Below, one piece after another: positions 27,266 through 37,900 of a stretch of 64,000 bases of DNA. The stretch lies in the NCBI RefSeq assembly GCF_002930645.1, contig NZ_PSNW01000009.1, forward strand, positions 124,001 through 188,000. The letters run 5' to 3'. Position 1 is the stretch's first letter, and every line of letters begins with the position of its first letter. The position numbers and the translations under genes are program-made. The DNA is from Solimonas fluminis (lineage in GTDB: Bacteria; Pseudomonadota; Gammaproteobacteria; Nevskiales; Nevskiaceae). Under the pieces are notes generated by a model, which worked only from the letters and a program-made list of their open reading frames with translations, did no database searches and was not told the origin of the DNA.

Positions 27266-28276
27266 TCAGTCCTGCGACCAGCGGAAGAAGCCGGCGCCGA
27301 TTGCCAGGAACACCGCCGTCATGGCCGCCAGCGCGGCCAGGGACTGCGCGATATCGGCCAGGCCGGCACCGTCGAGCATCACCGCGCGGGCCGCTTCCAG
27401 CATGTGCGTCAGGGGGAAGGCCTGGGCCGCGGCCTGTACCACGGCCGGCGCGCCGTCCAGCGAGAAGAACACGCCGGACAGCACCACCATCGGCCAGGAC
27501 AGCAGGTTGAGCAGTCCGCCGGACAGTTCCTCGCTGGAGATGCGCGCCGACACCAGCAGGCTCATGGCGATCATCGACATGGAGCCCAGCACCGCCACCA
27601 GCAGCAGGTTGAGATAGCTGCCTTCCATGCGCAGGTGCAGGAACAGGTCGGTGGCCGCGTACATGCCGGCGGCGATGCCGACGATCAGCAGCAGGCAGGC
27701 GATCATCTGCGCGCTGATGAATTCCACCGCGCGCAGCGGCGTGCCGTTGAGGCGCTTGAGATAGCCCGACTTGCGATAGCGCACGATCACGTGGCCGATC
27801 GCGAACAGCGAGGAGAACATGATGTTGAGGCCCAGCAGGCCCGGCACCAGCCAGTCGGAATAGCGGATCGAGGCACCGCTGACCGGCTGCGCCTCCGCGT
27901 CCGCATCGCTGTTGCGCAGCAGCGACTGCAGCAGGCGGCCCTTCTCGGAATCCGTGTTGATCCAGTAGCGCAGCGGCTGCGAGGACGGATCCAGCAGCAG
28001 GTCGATGCGCTGGCGCTGCAGCTTCACCATGGCCTCATCCAGGCTCGCCTCGCGGTGGAACCGGGTGCCTTCGGTGGCGAAGAACGGATGCGTCTGCGGC
28101 GTGTCGGGCGCGTCGCCGAGCACGCCGACCTTGAACAGCGGCGGCGGCGCACCGGAGAACACCACCGCCATGCCCACCACCAGCAGCGGCGCGAACAGCA
28201 GGTTCCAGGCCAGCGCGGAGCGGTCGCGGACCACTTCGAGCAGGCGTGCCTGGACCATGGCCCATAGACGCTTCAT
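27266..28276 (-). CDS. ABC-2 type transporter permease
   Basis: A 336-residue permease. One N-terminal helix (about 20-42) and five C-terminal helices (about 145-170, 190-215, 225-250, 255-275, 300-325) surround a periplasmic loop of about 100 residues, the layout of ABC-2/DrrB-like exporters with a large extracellular loop. Its ATG overlaps the ATPase stop as ATGA, so the two form one transporter. The pair is encoded at the head of the PKS operon, 30 nt from PKS1, and is the natural candidate for flipping or exporting the lipid product across the inner membrane before the tripartite system acts (inference). Confidence 0.85.
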   Translation of the reverse strand: MKRLWAMVQARLLEVVRDRSALAWNLLFAPLLVVGMAVVFSGAPPPLFKVGVLGDAPDTPQTHPFFATEGTRFHREASLDEAMVKLQRQRIDLLLDPSSQPLRYWINTDSEKGRLLQSLLRNSDADAEAQPVSGASIRYSDWLVPGLLGLNIMFSSLFAIGHVIVRYRKSGYLKRLNGTPLRAVEFISAQMIACLLLIVGIAAGMYAATDLFLHLRMEGSYLNLLLVAVLGSMSMIAMSLLVSARISSEELSGGLLNLLSWPMVVLSGVFFSLDGAPAVVQAAAQAFPLTHMLEAARAVMLDGAGLADIAQSLAALAAMTAVFLAIGAGFFRWSQD

Positions 28277-29154
28277 GCGCGCAGCTCCGTGCCGGTGAGC
28301 TGGAGGAAGAGGTCTTCCAGGGTGCGGGGGCGGATCTTGAGCTGCGCCAGCGACAGGCCGGCGGACAGCAGCCGCCGCACGGTGTCGTTGACGTCCGCGC
28401 TCATGATCTCGACGCGGTCGGAGCGGCGCACCAGCGACAGCTCGCCCAGGTCCCGCCCGTCCACCTCGGCGATCGGCAGCTCCAGCACGCTGTCGCTGAA
28501 GTTCTCGGCCAGCAGCTGCTGCGGCGAGCCGCGGGCGATGACGTGGCCGTGGTCCATGATCGCGATGTCGTCACAGAGGAGGTAGGCCTCCTCCATGTAG
28601 TGCGTCGTCAGCACCACGGTCTTGCCGCGGGCCTTGATCGCCTGCACCAGTTCCCAGAAATTGCGGCGTGCCTGAGGATCGAGGCCGGTGGTGGGCTCGT
28701 CGAGGAAGACGATGTCCGGATCGTTGACCAGGGCAATGGCCAGCAGCATGCGCTGGCGCTGGCCGCCGGACAGCTTGCGGTGATCGCGGTCCAGGTATTC
28801 CTCGAGGCTGCAGGCCTCGATCAGCTGCGGCAGCGGGAGCGTTTTCCGGTACAGCGAAGCGAAGAAACGCAGGTTCTCGCGCACCGTCAGGAAATCCTGC
28901 AGAGCGGTGTACTGGAACTGGATGCCGATGCGCTCGCGGTAGCCGGCGTCGATCGGCTTGCCGCGAAACAGGACCTCGCCCGAGCTCGGACGCACCAGTC
29001 CCTCCAGCATTTCCACCGTGGTGCTCTTGCCGGCACCGTTGGGCCCCAGCAGGCCCAGGCACTGGCCCTGCTCGACGTCGAGGCTGACGCCGTCGACCGC
29101 CTTGACGCCGGGATAGTGCTTGCGCAGCTCGCGCGCGGAGAGGATCGCGGGCAC
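28273..29154 (-). CDS. ABC transporter ATPase, DrrA/CcmA type
   Basis: A 293-residue ATPase. Walker A is GPNGAGKS (37-44), the signature LSGGQRQR, Walker B IVFLDEPTTGLD and the switch histidine LTTHYMEEA. A C-terminal extension of about 80 residues after the core is typical of the DrrA subfamily that exports drugs, lipids and polysaccharides. The start is GTG at 29152-29154 with GGGAG 7 nt upstream. It is the first gene of the 14-gene cluster, so the cluster promoter should lie in the 29155-29926 region. Confidence 0.9.
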   Translation of the reverse strand: MPAILSARELRKHYPGVKAVDGVSLDVEQGQCLGLLGPNGAGKSTTVEMLEGLVRPSSGEVLFRGKPIDAGYRERIGIQFQYTALQDFLTVRENLRFFASLYRKTLPLPQLIEACSLEEYLDRDHRKLSGGQRQRMLLAIALVNDPDIVFLDEPTTGLDPQARRNFWELVQAIKARGKTVVLTTHYMEEAYLLCDDIAIMDHGHVIARGSPQQLLAENFSDSVLELPIAEVDGRDLGELSLVRRSDRVEIMSADVNDTVRRLLSAGLSLAQLKIRPRTLEDLFLQLTGTELRA

Positions 29155-29229
29155 CGGCTATCTCCCGGCACCGAGGCGGCCCGCGCCTAGGCGCGCGACC
29201 GCGGAGGATTCATGAAGCCTGGGCTGGCG

Positions 29230-29261
29230 CCAGGAATAAGCAATGACGATCCTGGAATAAG
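29230..29261. repeat. Two 11-bp direct repeats spaced 21 bp, possible operator
   Basis: CCAGGAATAAG (29230-29240) and CCTGGAATAAG (29251-29261) match at 10 of 11 positions. Their starts are 21 bp apart, two turns of the helix. They lie 76-107 bp upstream of the first cluster gene. Such an arrangement can bind a regulator on one face of the DNA; which regulator is unknown. Confidence 0.35.
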
Positions 29262-29758
29262 GTCGGCCGGCAGAAGATGCATCCGCGCACGGCAATCCCT
29301 TCGGTACCCTGTTCCCGCAACGGCGGAACTCATCCATAAGAGTCGGAGCAAAATCAGCAAGCACATCAAAACAGCAATCGAGAACCCGCGATCTGATGCC
29401 GCGATGTTCCCCGGACCTCTCCTGGTCGCACCCTCATTCCCAACCACTTTGCAGCGAACACTTGTCAGCCTCTTTACGACAAGCATTCCTCGCGCCAATT
29501 TTCGCGTGTGAGATTCATTCGCGCTGTAGGTTTTTGGAGCACGGCGATGTACGGCATGCGGAAGACGATGAGTGGAGGCGTCCCAAACAGTGCGGCGGCG
29601 CGGGATTTTCCCGGCGGCGAGGGGCATGGAGGAGCCCGGCGCAGGCCCGCGCCGCGGGATGCGACGGAATGCGCGCAGCACTGTCGAAATTTGTCAGCCG
29701 CCGGATGGAGTGCGTCCCTCCCATGCCGCTGCGGATCGCATCGCCCGCCTGCTGTCCT

Positions 29759-29787
29759 TATATAAGGAGAAACCGCGCAAGCGTCAC
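29759..29787 (-). promoter_or_regulatory. Possible sigma-70 promoter reading toward the cluster
   Basis: On the minus strand GTGACG (29787-29782) and TATATA (29764-29759) are separated by 17 bp, each matching 4 of 6 consensus bases. The -10 lies inside the perfect palindrome TCCTTATATAAGGA, which could be an operator. Transcription from here would give a leader of about 600 nt before the first gene, so a nearer promoter may exist. Confidence 0.25.
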
Positions 29788-29926
29788 GGACACCGCGGCG
29801 GCAGCACGATGACGGCGACCGCCATCAGCCGCGGCTGCGACGCGGTGTCGCTGCGGGAGGATGCGAAAGCCGCGATCCTGTCATCCGGGTGACATCTGCA
29901 TTCAGGGCCTGCAGGGGCCAGCCAAA

Positions 29927-29957
29927 GAAAAAGGGCGCGGATTCCGCGCCCTTTTTC
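29927..29957 (-). terminator. Rho-independent terminator of lon
   Basis: A 14-bp perfect stem (29927-29940 and 29944-29957) with a 3-nt loop. On the minus strand the right arm ends in CCTTTTTC followed by TTTGG, 18 nt after the lon stop. The mirror-image A/T tracts allow it to work in both directions. Confidence 0.85.
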
Positions 29958-29974
29958 TCATTGCTCCCCGGGCT

Positions 29975-32386
<2,412 letters not shown>

Positions 32387-32430
32387 GGATCTTCCTGTTG
32401 GGGTTGCCGCATTATGCCGCAACCCTGCTG

Positions 32431-32458
32431 AAATGCGGCCACCTCATGGAGAATCAAG
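32431..32458 (-). promoter_or_regulatory. Sigma-32-type heat-shock promoter of lon
   Basis: Minus-strand reading: CTTGATT, 13-bp spacer, CCGCATTT, close to the heat-shock consensus CTTGAAA-N(11-16)-CCCCATNT. The predicted start site is about 40 nt before the GTG of lon. lon is a classical member of the sigma-32 regulon in gammaproteobacteria, so the location makes sense. The call is by motif and context, not by measurement. Confidence 0.6.
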
Positions 32459-32527
32459 AGTGCTGCGCTGCGGTAGTCGAGTGCTTTCTGAAGAAGCAAG
32501 TCCTGTGCCCTGATCAGGAAGGAAATT

Positions 32528-34603
32528 TCACTTCACCAGGAACGTAGCCTCGGGCGTGCGGCCGCGCCGGCCGTCCTCGGACTCCAGCTCGGCCCAGACC
32601 CGCTGCCGGCCCCGGGCCAGCGGCCAGAGGTAGCGGTCTCCTTCGACCGTCACCGGCGCCGCCCCGTTCACGTGCCAGGTGCTGCGGCGCAGCGGGCGGT
32701 CCCATTCGGCCACGAACTCGAAGGCCTCCAGCCGGTCCGGGATGCGGGGATCCATGGCCAGCATCAGGCCCTCGAAGGGCTGGCTGAGCCTCGGCTCGGC
32801 CGGGCGGAGTTCCGTCACCACCGGCTCCGCCGGCTGCTCCGGCCGCAGATGGCCGCTGCGCAAGGCCCGATCCAGCGGCCGGTCCGGCGGCAGCCGCGCC
32901 AGCAGGGAGCGGGTCAGCAGGGCCGGCCCCTGGGCGCCGGTGATGCCGTCGGTCTCGCGGCCGGAGAGGTTGCCCATCCAGGCCCCGACCAGCCAGCGGC
33001 CGTTGTAGGCCACGGTCCAGGCGTCGCGGTAATCGCTGGAGGTGCCGGTCTTCACCGCCGTCTCCGCCGGAAAGCGCAGCAGGCCGCCGTCGCCGAACTC
33101 CAGCAGCCGCGCCTGCGGGTCGGAAATGATCTCGCTGATCGCGCGCGCCGCCGCCGGCTGGATCAGCGGCCGCAGCGGCCGCGGCGCCGGATCGTTCTCC
33201 AGCAGGCTCAGCGGCTGCCAGCGCCCGCTCCGCGCCAGCGCGGCATAGGCCTGCACCAGCTGGAACAGCGACACCTCGCCGTTGCCCAGGGCGATGCCGT
33301 CGCCGTAGAAATCCGGATGGCGCGACAGGCCCTCCATGCCCAGCGCCCGCAAGCGCTGCAGGAAGGGCTCGCCACCGACGAACTGCAGGGTCTTCAGCGC
33401 CGGGATGTTGAGCGAATTGCCCAGCGCCTCGCGCAGCGTCACCCGGCCGTAGTGCATGCGGCTGTAGTTGCGGTATTCGTGCAGTCCGGCATTGACGCGC
33501 TCGGTCAGGCGGCTGTCGTCCAGCACGGTATCGGCGGTCCAGCCCTTCTCGATCGCCATGGCGTAGAGCAGCGGCTTGAGCGTGGAACCTGGCTGGCGCA
33601 GCGCCTGCACCGCGTCCACGCCGATCACCTCCGGATGCTCGTCGTCCACCGTGGCATAGGCACGCACTCGGTTGTCCTGCAGATCCACCGCCAGCAGCGC
33701 TCCCTGGCGCACGCCCTGCGAGCGCAGGCCCTGCAGCCGCTGCCGCAGGAAGCCCTCGGCGCTGGCCTGCAGCGCGGTATCCAGGCTGCTGCGCTGCGGC
33801 GCCGCGGAAGGGTGCCGGCGCTGCAGTTCCAGCGCGAAGTGCGCGGCCTGCAGTTCCGGCGGCTGCCGGGCCCAGGCCAGCTTCTGCGCCTGCAGTGCCG
33901 CCATGCGCCCCGGCGGCAGGGCACCCTCCTCCGCCAGCCGCCGGGCCAGGCGCGCAATGCCGGCGTCCAGCGCTTCGGGCTGGCGCAGCAGGCGCGAGGG
34001 CGCACGCACCAGCACCGCCAGGGCCAGCATCTCGCGCTCCGACAGGGTTTCGAGGCTGCGTCCGAAGTAGTAGCGCGCCGCCGGCGCCACACCGCGGCGG
34101 TTGGCGCCGTAGGGCACCTGGTTGAGATAGAACTCCAGCAGGTCGGGCTTGGCGAAGCGCGCGTCCAGGCGCAGCGCCTCTAAGCCCTCCACCCAGCGCG
34201 ACCACAGCGTGCGCGGGCGCGGGTTGATCACGCGCAGGGCCTGCTCGGTGATGGTGCTGGCGCCGCGCAGCGAGCGTCCGGCGCGCAGGTTGGTCCAGGC
34301 AGCGGACAGGCGCGCCCGCCAGTCCACGCCATGGTGCGTCCAGAAGCGCCGGTCCTCGGCCTCGACGAAGGCCCGCCGCAGCAGCGGCGGCACCTGTTCC
34401 AGCGGCACGCGCTCCTGCAGGTTCCAGCCGCCGTCGTAGCGCAGGTTCAGCGGCCGGCCTTCGCGGTCCAGCACCAGGGCCTGCGCCCGCGCGGTGGCGC
34501 CGGGCTGCGGCTCCAGCGTGCGCGGCAACGGCCGCTGCGCCAGCAGGGTCGCCAGCAGCAGCAGCGCGAACAGGCCCGCGACGGCCCTGGCGAGGCGCCG
34601 CAT
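32528..34603 (-). CDS. pbpC: Penicillin-binding protein 1C (bifunctional)
   Basis: A 691-residue class A PBP with a TM anchor (about 8-24). The GT51 glycosyltransferase domain (about 60-225) has EDRRFWTHHG with catalytic Glu83 and TITEQALRVI. The transpeptidase domain has the SxxK serine in PGSTLKP (Ser340), SLN in GNSLNIPAL and KTGTSSDYRDAW. A C-terminal BiPBP_C domain (about 600-691) is specific to PBP1C. It polymerises and may crosslink peptidoglycan. It is encoded downstream of alpha-2-macroglobulin with an RraB-like gene in between, all with ATGA overlaps. In E. coli pbpC and yfhM are likewise adjacent, and the macroglobulin is thought to guard the periplasm while PBP1C repairs the wall. 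Confidence 0.95.
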   Translation of the reverse strand: MRRLARAVAGLFALLLLATLLAQRPLPRTLEPQPGATARAQALVLDREGRPLNLRYDGGWNLQERVPLEQVPPLLRRAFVEAEDRRFWTHHGVDWRARLSAAWTNLRAGRSLRGASTITEQALRVINPRPRTLWSRWVEGLEALRLDARFAKPDLLEFYLNQVPYGANRRGVAPAARYYFGRSLETLSEREMLALAVLVRAPSRLLRQPEALDAGIARLARRLAEEGALPPGRMAALQAQKLAWARQPPELQAAHFALELQRRHPSAAPQRSSLDTALQASAEGFLRQRLQGLRSQGVRQGALLAVDLQDNRVRAYATVDDEHPEVIGVDAVQALRQPGSTLKPLLYAMAIEKGWTADTVLDDSRLTERVNAGLHEYRNYSRMHYGRVTLREALGNSLNIPALKTLQFVGGEPFLQRLRALGMEGLSRHPDFYGDGIALGNGEVSLFQLVQAYAALARSGRWQPLSLLENDPAPRPLRPLIQPAAARAISEIISDPQARLLEFGDGGLLRFPAETAVKTGTSSDYRDAWTVAYNGRWLVGAWMGNLSGRETDGITGAQGPALLTRSLLARLPPDRPLDRALRSGHLRPEQPAEPVVTELRPAEPRLSQPFEGLMLAMDPRIPDRLEAFEFVAEWDRPLRRSTWHVNGAAPVTVEGDRYLWPLARGRQRVWAELESEDGRRGRTPEATFLVK

Positions 34604-34953
34604 CACTCCACGACCTGCGACTCCCAGCCGTCGTACTGGCCGCCGCATGCCAGCGCCGCCCGGTACAGCGGCAGCGTCACCTCATCGATCCGCTCGAGCG
34701 AGGGGATGTCGATGCGGTAGACCTGCAGCCCCGGCCTGCCCTGTTCCGTCTCGACATGATGCCGCAGGCGGAACCCGAGACCCTGCACCTGCTGCTCGAA
34801 ACGCGTCAGGCCGTCCAGGTCGTCGAAGTAGATGAAATGGTCGATCTCGCGCGGGGTGGCGAGATCGTCGCCATTGTCCTCCAGCGCCTCCACCGCCAGC
34901 CGGTTCTGCTCGCGCTCGCGGTGCTCGCCTTCCAGGGTGGCTTCCTCGCTCAT
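34603..34953 (-). CDS. RraB-like (regulator of RNase E activity B) family protein
   Basis: A 116-residue acidic protein. The pattern REIDHFIYFDDLDGLTRF, followed by GLGFRLR, then LQVYRIDIPSLERID and a C-terminal QYDGWESQV, matches the RraB family (PF06877), whose E. coli member binds and modulates RNase E. E. coli RraB is 138 aa, so this copy is a little short, mostly at the N-terminus. It overlaps both neighbours by ATGA (alpha-2-macroglobulin upstream, pbpC downstream), an unusual insertion into that well-known pair. A role in RNA metabolism is only presumed; many RraB-fold proteins have no tested function. Confidence 0.65.
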   Translation of the reverse strand: MSEEATLEGEHREREQNRLAVEALEDNGDDLATPREIDHFIYFDDLDGLTRFEQQVQGLGFRLRHHVETEQGRPGLQVYRIDIPSLERIDEVTLPLYRAALACGGQYDGWESQVVE

Positions 34954-37900
34954 TCGGTCACCGTCAGCCGTGCCGGCAGGCCGTTGCCGAACACCTCGGG
35001 GCTGTACATCAGTTCGGCATGCGTCTCCGGCGCGGCGAATTCGCCGGTCGCCACCGCCACGCCGATCCAGGCCATGCGGTACTCGCCGGGACCGATGGAG
35101 TCGGCGAAGAAGCGCACGGAGTCATGGCGCAGCTCGCGGTGGTAGAAGGCGTAGGAGCCGCCGCTGTCCAGCGCCGCGTCGTCGCCGGGCACGCCCGCCA
35201 GGTCCGGGTTGATCGGCTCCAGGCCGCCCGGCACCGGGTCCTCCACCGCCACATAGGTGGCCCAGGACGGCGCGTTCAGCAGCAGCTCGACGCGGACCTT
35301 GTCGCCGCGCCTGAGCTTCAGCGGCGGCTCCATCGGCACCCAGGTCTTGTCGCGCAGCACGGCGTAGCTGCGGCGCGTCTCCAGGCCGGCGTTGATCGCC
35401 TTGGCGGCGGATTCCTTCTCGACATAGCTCAGCGCCGCGGTGTAGTAGCCGCGTCCCTGGCCCTGCGAGCGGATCAGGATCGGCGGCGCGGCGCCGGCCT
35501 GCTCCGGCGTCACCGGCTTCTGCAGCTGGCCGCCGGCCTCGCGCGTCACGCGCACCTCGCCGAGCTTCGCCTCGCCCAGCAGCACCTGCGCCAGGATGTC
35601 GGGCGTCACCGACTCGAAGCGGTCGGCGTACTCGATGAAGGCGCGCGTGCAGAACAGGTTCTCCTGCGTGTTGCTCCAGTGGAAGCGGTTGCCGCGGCCC
35701 TGGGTGATGGCGCGCGTCAGCTTCATCGGCAGCTCCTGCATCGCCGCGTCCCAGCCGTAGCGGCCGGTGAAGGCCGACAGCGCCGCGCAGTTGGAGCGCA
35801 GCTCGGAGCCGAGCAGCCACCAATGCCAGCTGGAGTCGCCGTCCTCGCGCAGCATCAGGCTGCCGGCGGACTCCTGGCCGCGCGACAGGATCAGGTCGCG
35901 GGCCTGCTTCATCAGCGGCTCCGTGCCGTCGACGCGGCTCGCCGCCTGCAGGAACAGCGCCTGGCCGAACAGGCCCATGCGCGGCAGCCAGCTGGCGTAG
36001 CGGTCCAGGTCTTCCTTCTTCAGCTTGCCGCGCTGCGCCAGCGCCGCCAGCGCCACCGCGCGCACCTGGGCACGCGTCTCCGGTGCGTCGTAGCCCTCGG
36101 CCTGGATATCCTCCTTGAGCAGCTTTTCGAGGTAGCCGTCGAGCTTGTCCCAGACCAGCTTCGGCGGCTCGTAGCCCAGGTCCTTCATCCAGCCGAAGGC
36201 CAGCGCGGTATAGGCGGAGAGATAGGGACTCTGGCGCTGGCTGTCCGGCGTCCAGAAGCCCATGCCGCCCTCCTCCGCCTGGAAGCTGGCCGCCTGCTCC
36301 AGCGTGGCGCTGGCCAGCTGCTGGGCCTCCGGCCAGTCGCCCACGGTCTTCAGGCGCGGGCGCAGCTTGAGGTAGTGCGCCGCCATCACCGCCTTGGTCA
36401 GGCGCTGCTCCCAGCAGGCATAGGGGTAGTTGCGGACATAGCCGAAGGCACCGTCGAGATCGCCCAGCACCGTGGGCGCGAACGTGAACTTCAGCTCGCC
36501 GCGCTCCAGCGTCTCCGGCAGCTTCAGCGGGATGCGGACCTCGGCCTCGCCCTCGAAGTGGCCGTAGTCCGCCACCGTGATGTTGGGCTTGCGCGCCAGC
36601 ACCTTGAGCGTCTGCGCCAGCGCGTCGGCGTCCTTGCCCTCGCCCGCCGTGGCGCTGAGGCGGATGTCGCCGGCCGCGGCGGCCTGCAGCGGCAGGTAGA
36701 CCGTGCGCCGCTCGAAGGGCTTGAGCGTGAAGGTCTCGCTCTTCATGCCCTGCGCCGCGCCCTCGGCCTTGATCGCCAGCGTGAAGCGGCGCTCGCCCTT
36801 GCCGCGGTTCAGCAGCGTGAAGCCGGCGTCGAAGCGGTCGCCGGCAATCACCTGGTTGGGCAGCGCCGGCCGCAGTTCGGCGTTCTTGTTGACCCTGACC
36901 ACGGCCTGGCCCAGGCCCATGCGGTCGTCCGGCGTCACCGCCAGCGCCAGTACGCGCCAGCCGGTGAGATTGTCCGGCGCCTGGAACTCGAAGCGCGCGC
37001 GGCCGCTGGCATCCGCCGGCAGCGAGGGATTCCAGTAGGCCACGTACTTGTCGATGCTGCGCATCGACAGGTCGCTGCCGCCGTCGCCGCCCGGGTTGGC
37101 CCCCTTCTTCTCGAACTTCTGGCGTCCGACCAGCCGCGTCAGCAGGCCGTAGTTGCCCACGTCCAGGTCATCGAGCCGGGTGAAGCCCTTGAGCGGGTCG
37201 AAGTAGTCCTTGCCGTCGCGGATCAGGTCGAACACCGCCTCGTCCAGCACCGCCACCGCGTACTCGATGCGGTCGCCCGGCTTCCTGTGGCGCGGCTTGG
37301 CCTCCAACTCGATCTTCACGCTCTCGCGCGGGCGCAGTTCCTCGTGCTGCGGAGTCACCTTGACCGCCATCTCGCGCGTGGGGTCGTTGACGCGCAGCGC
37401 CAGGTAGCCCATGCGGAAGCTGGGCTTGCCCAGGTCCACGCCGTCCTTGACCGGCTGCTCGACGCGCGGCGACATCACCACCACCGAGACGTAGGCGCCC
37501 GGGAAGTACTCGGGCTTGACCGGGATGCGGATCTCGGGCGTCGAGCCCGACAGCTTCTGCACCCAGCGGTCCAGCACGCCGTAGCGCTCCACCGTCACCA
37601 GCGCCCGGGCGCCGGGAAACGGGTTCTTCACCATCAGCTTCGCCGTCTCGCCGTCCTTGTATTCATGGCGGTCGGCGCGCAATTCCAGGCTGTAGTCCGG
37701 CGTGTCCTCCCACAAGACCTCGTCGGCACCCTGGGCGTAGATCCAGGTGGAGGACTCGTGGAGGCGGTTCTGCGTGTCGCGGGTCATGACCGTGACGCGG
37801 AACTCGCCGCTGGCGTCCGGCGTGAACTCGCAGGCCATGCCTGCGGCCGAGGAACGTCCCTTGCAGGTGGAGACGCGCTTCCACTTCTGCACGTAGCGCG

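Larger units (their letters stand above)
29155..29926. other. Gene-free control region upstream of the biosynthetic cluster
   Basis: About 770 bp between the first cluster gene and the lon terminator hold no ORF that I can support. Several reading frames are open here on both strands but have no ribosome site, family motif or consistent codon bias. The stretch 29220-29530 is visibly less GC-rich than the rest of the window. It contains a pair of direct repeats (29230-29261), a perfect 14-bp palindrome TCCTTATATAAGGA (29755-29768) and a possible promoter over it. This is the most likely place for regulation of the cluster. Confidence 0.6.

Noticed and set aside
29187-29681. Possible 164-codon gene on the minus strand in the cluster control region
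   Set aside because: Composition is Arg/Pro-rich, there is no ribosome site and no family pattern; the region looks like regulatory DNA.
29572-29892. Possible 106-codon gene on the plus strand upstream of the lon terminator
   Set aside because: No ribosome site or motif, and it runs across the palindrome and possible promoter.
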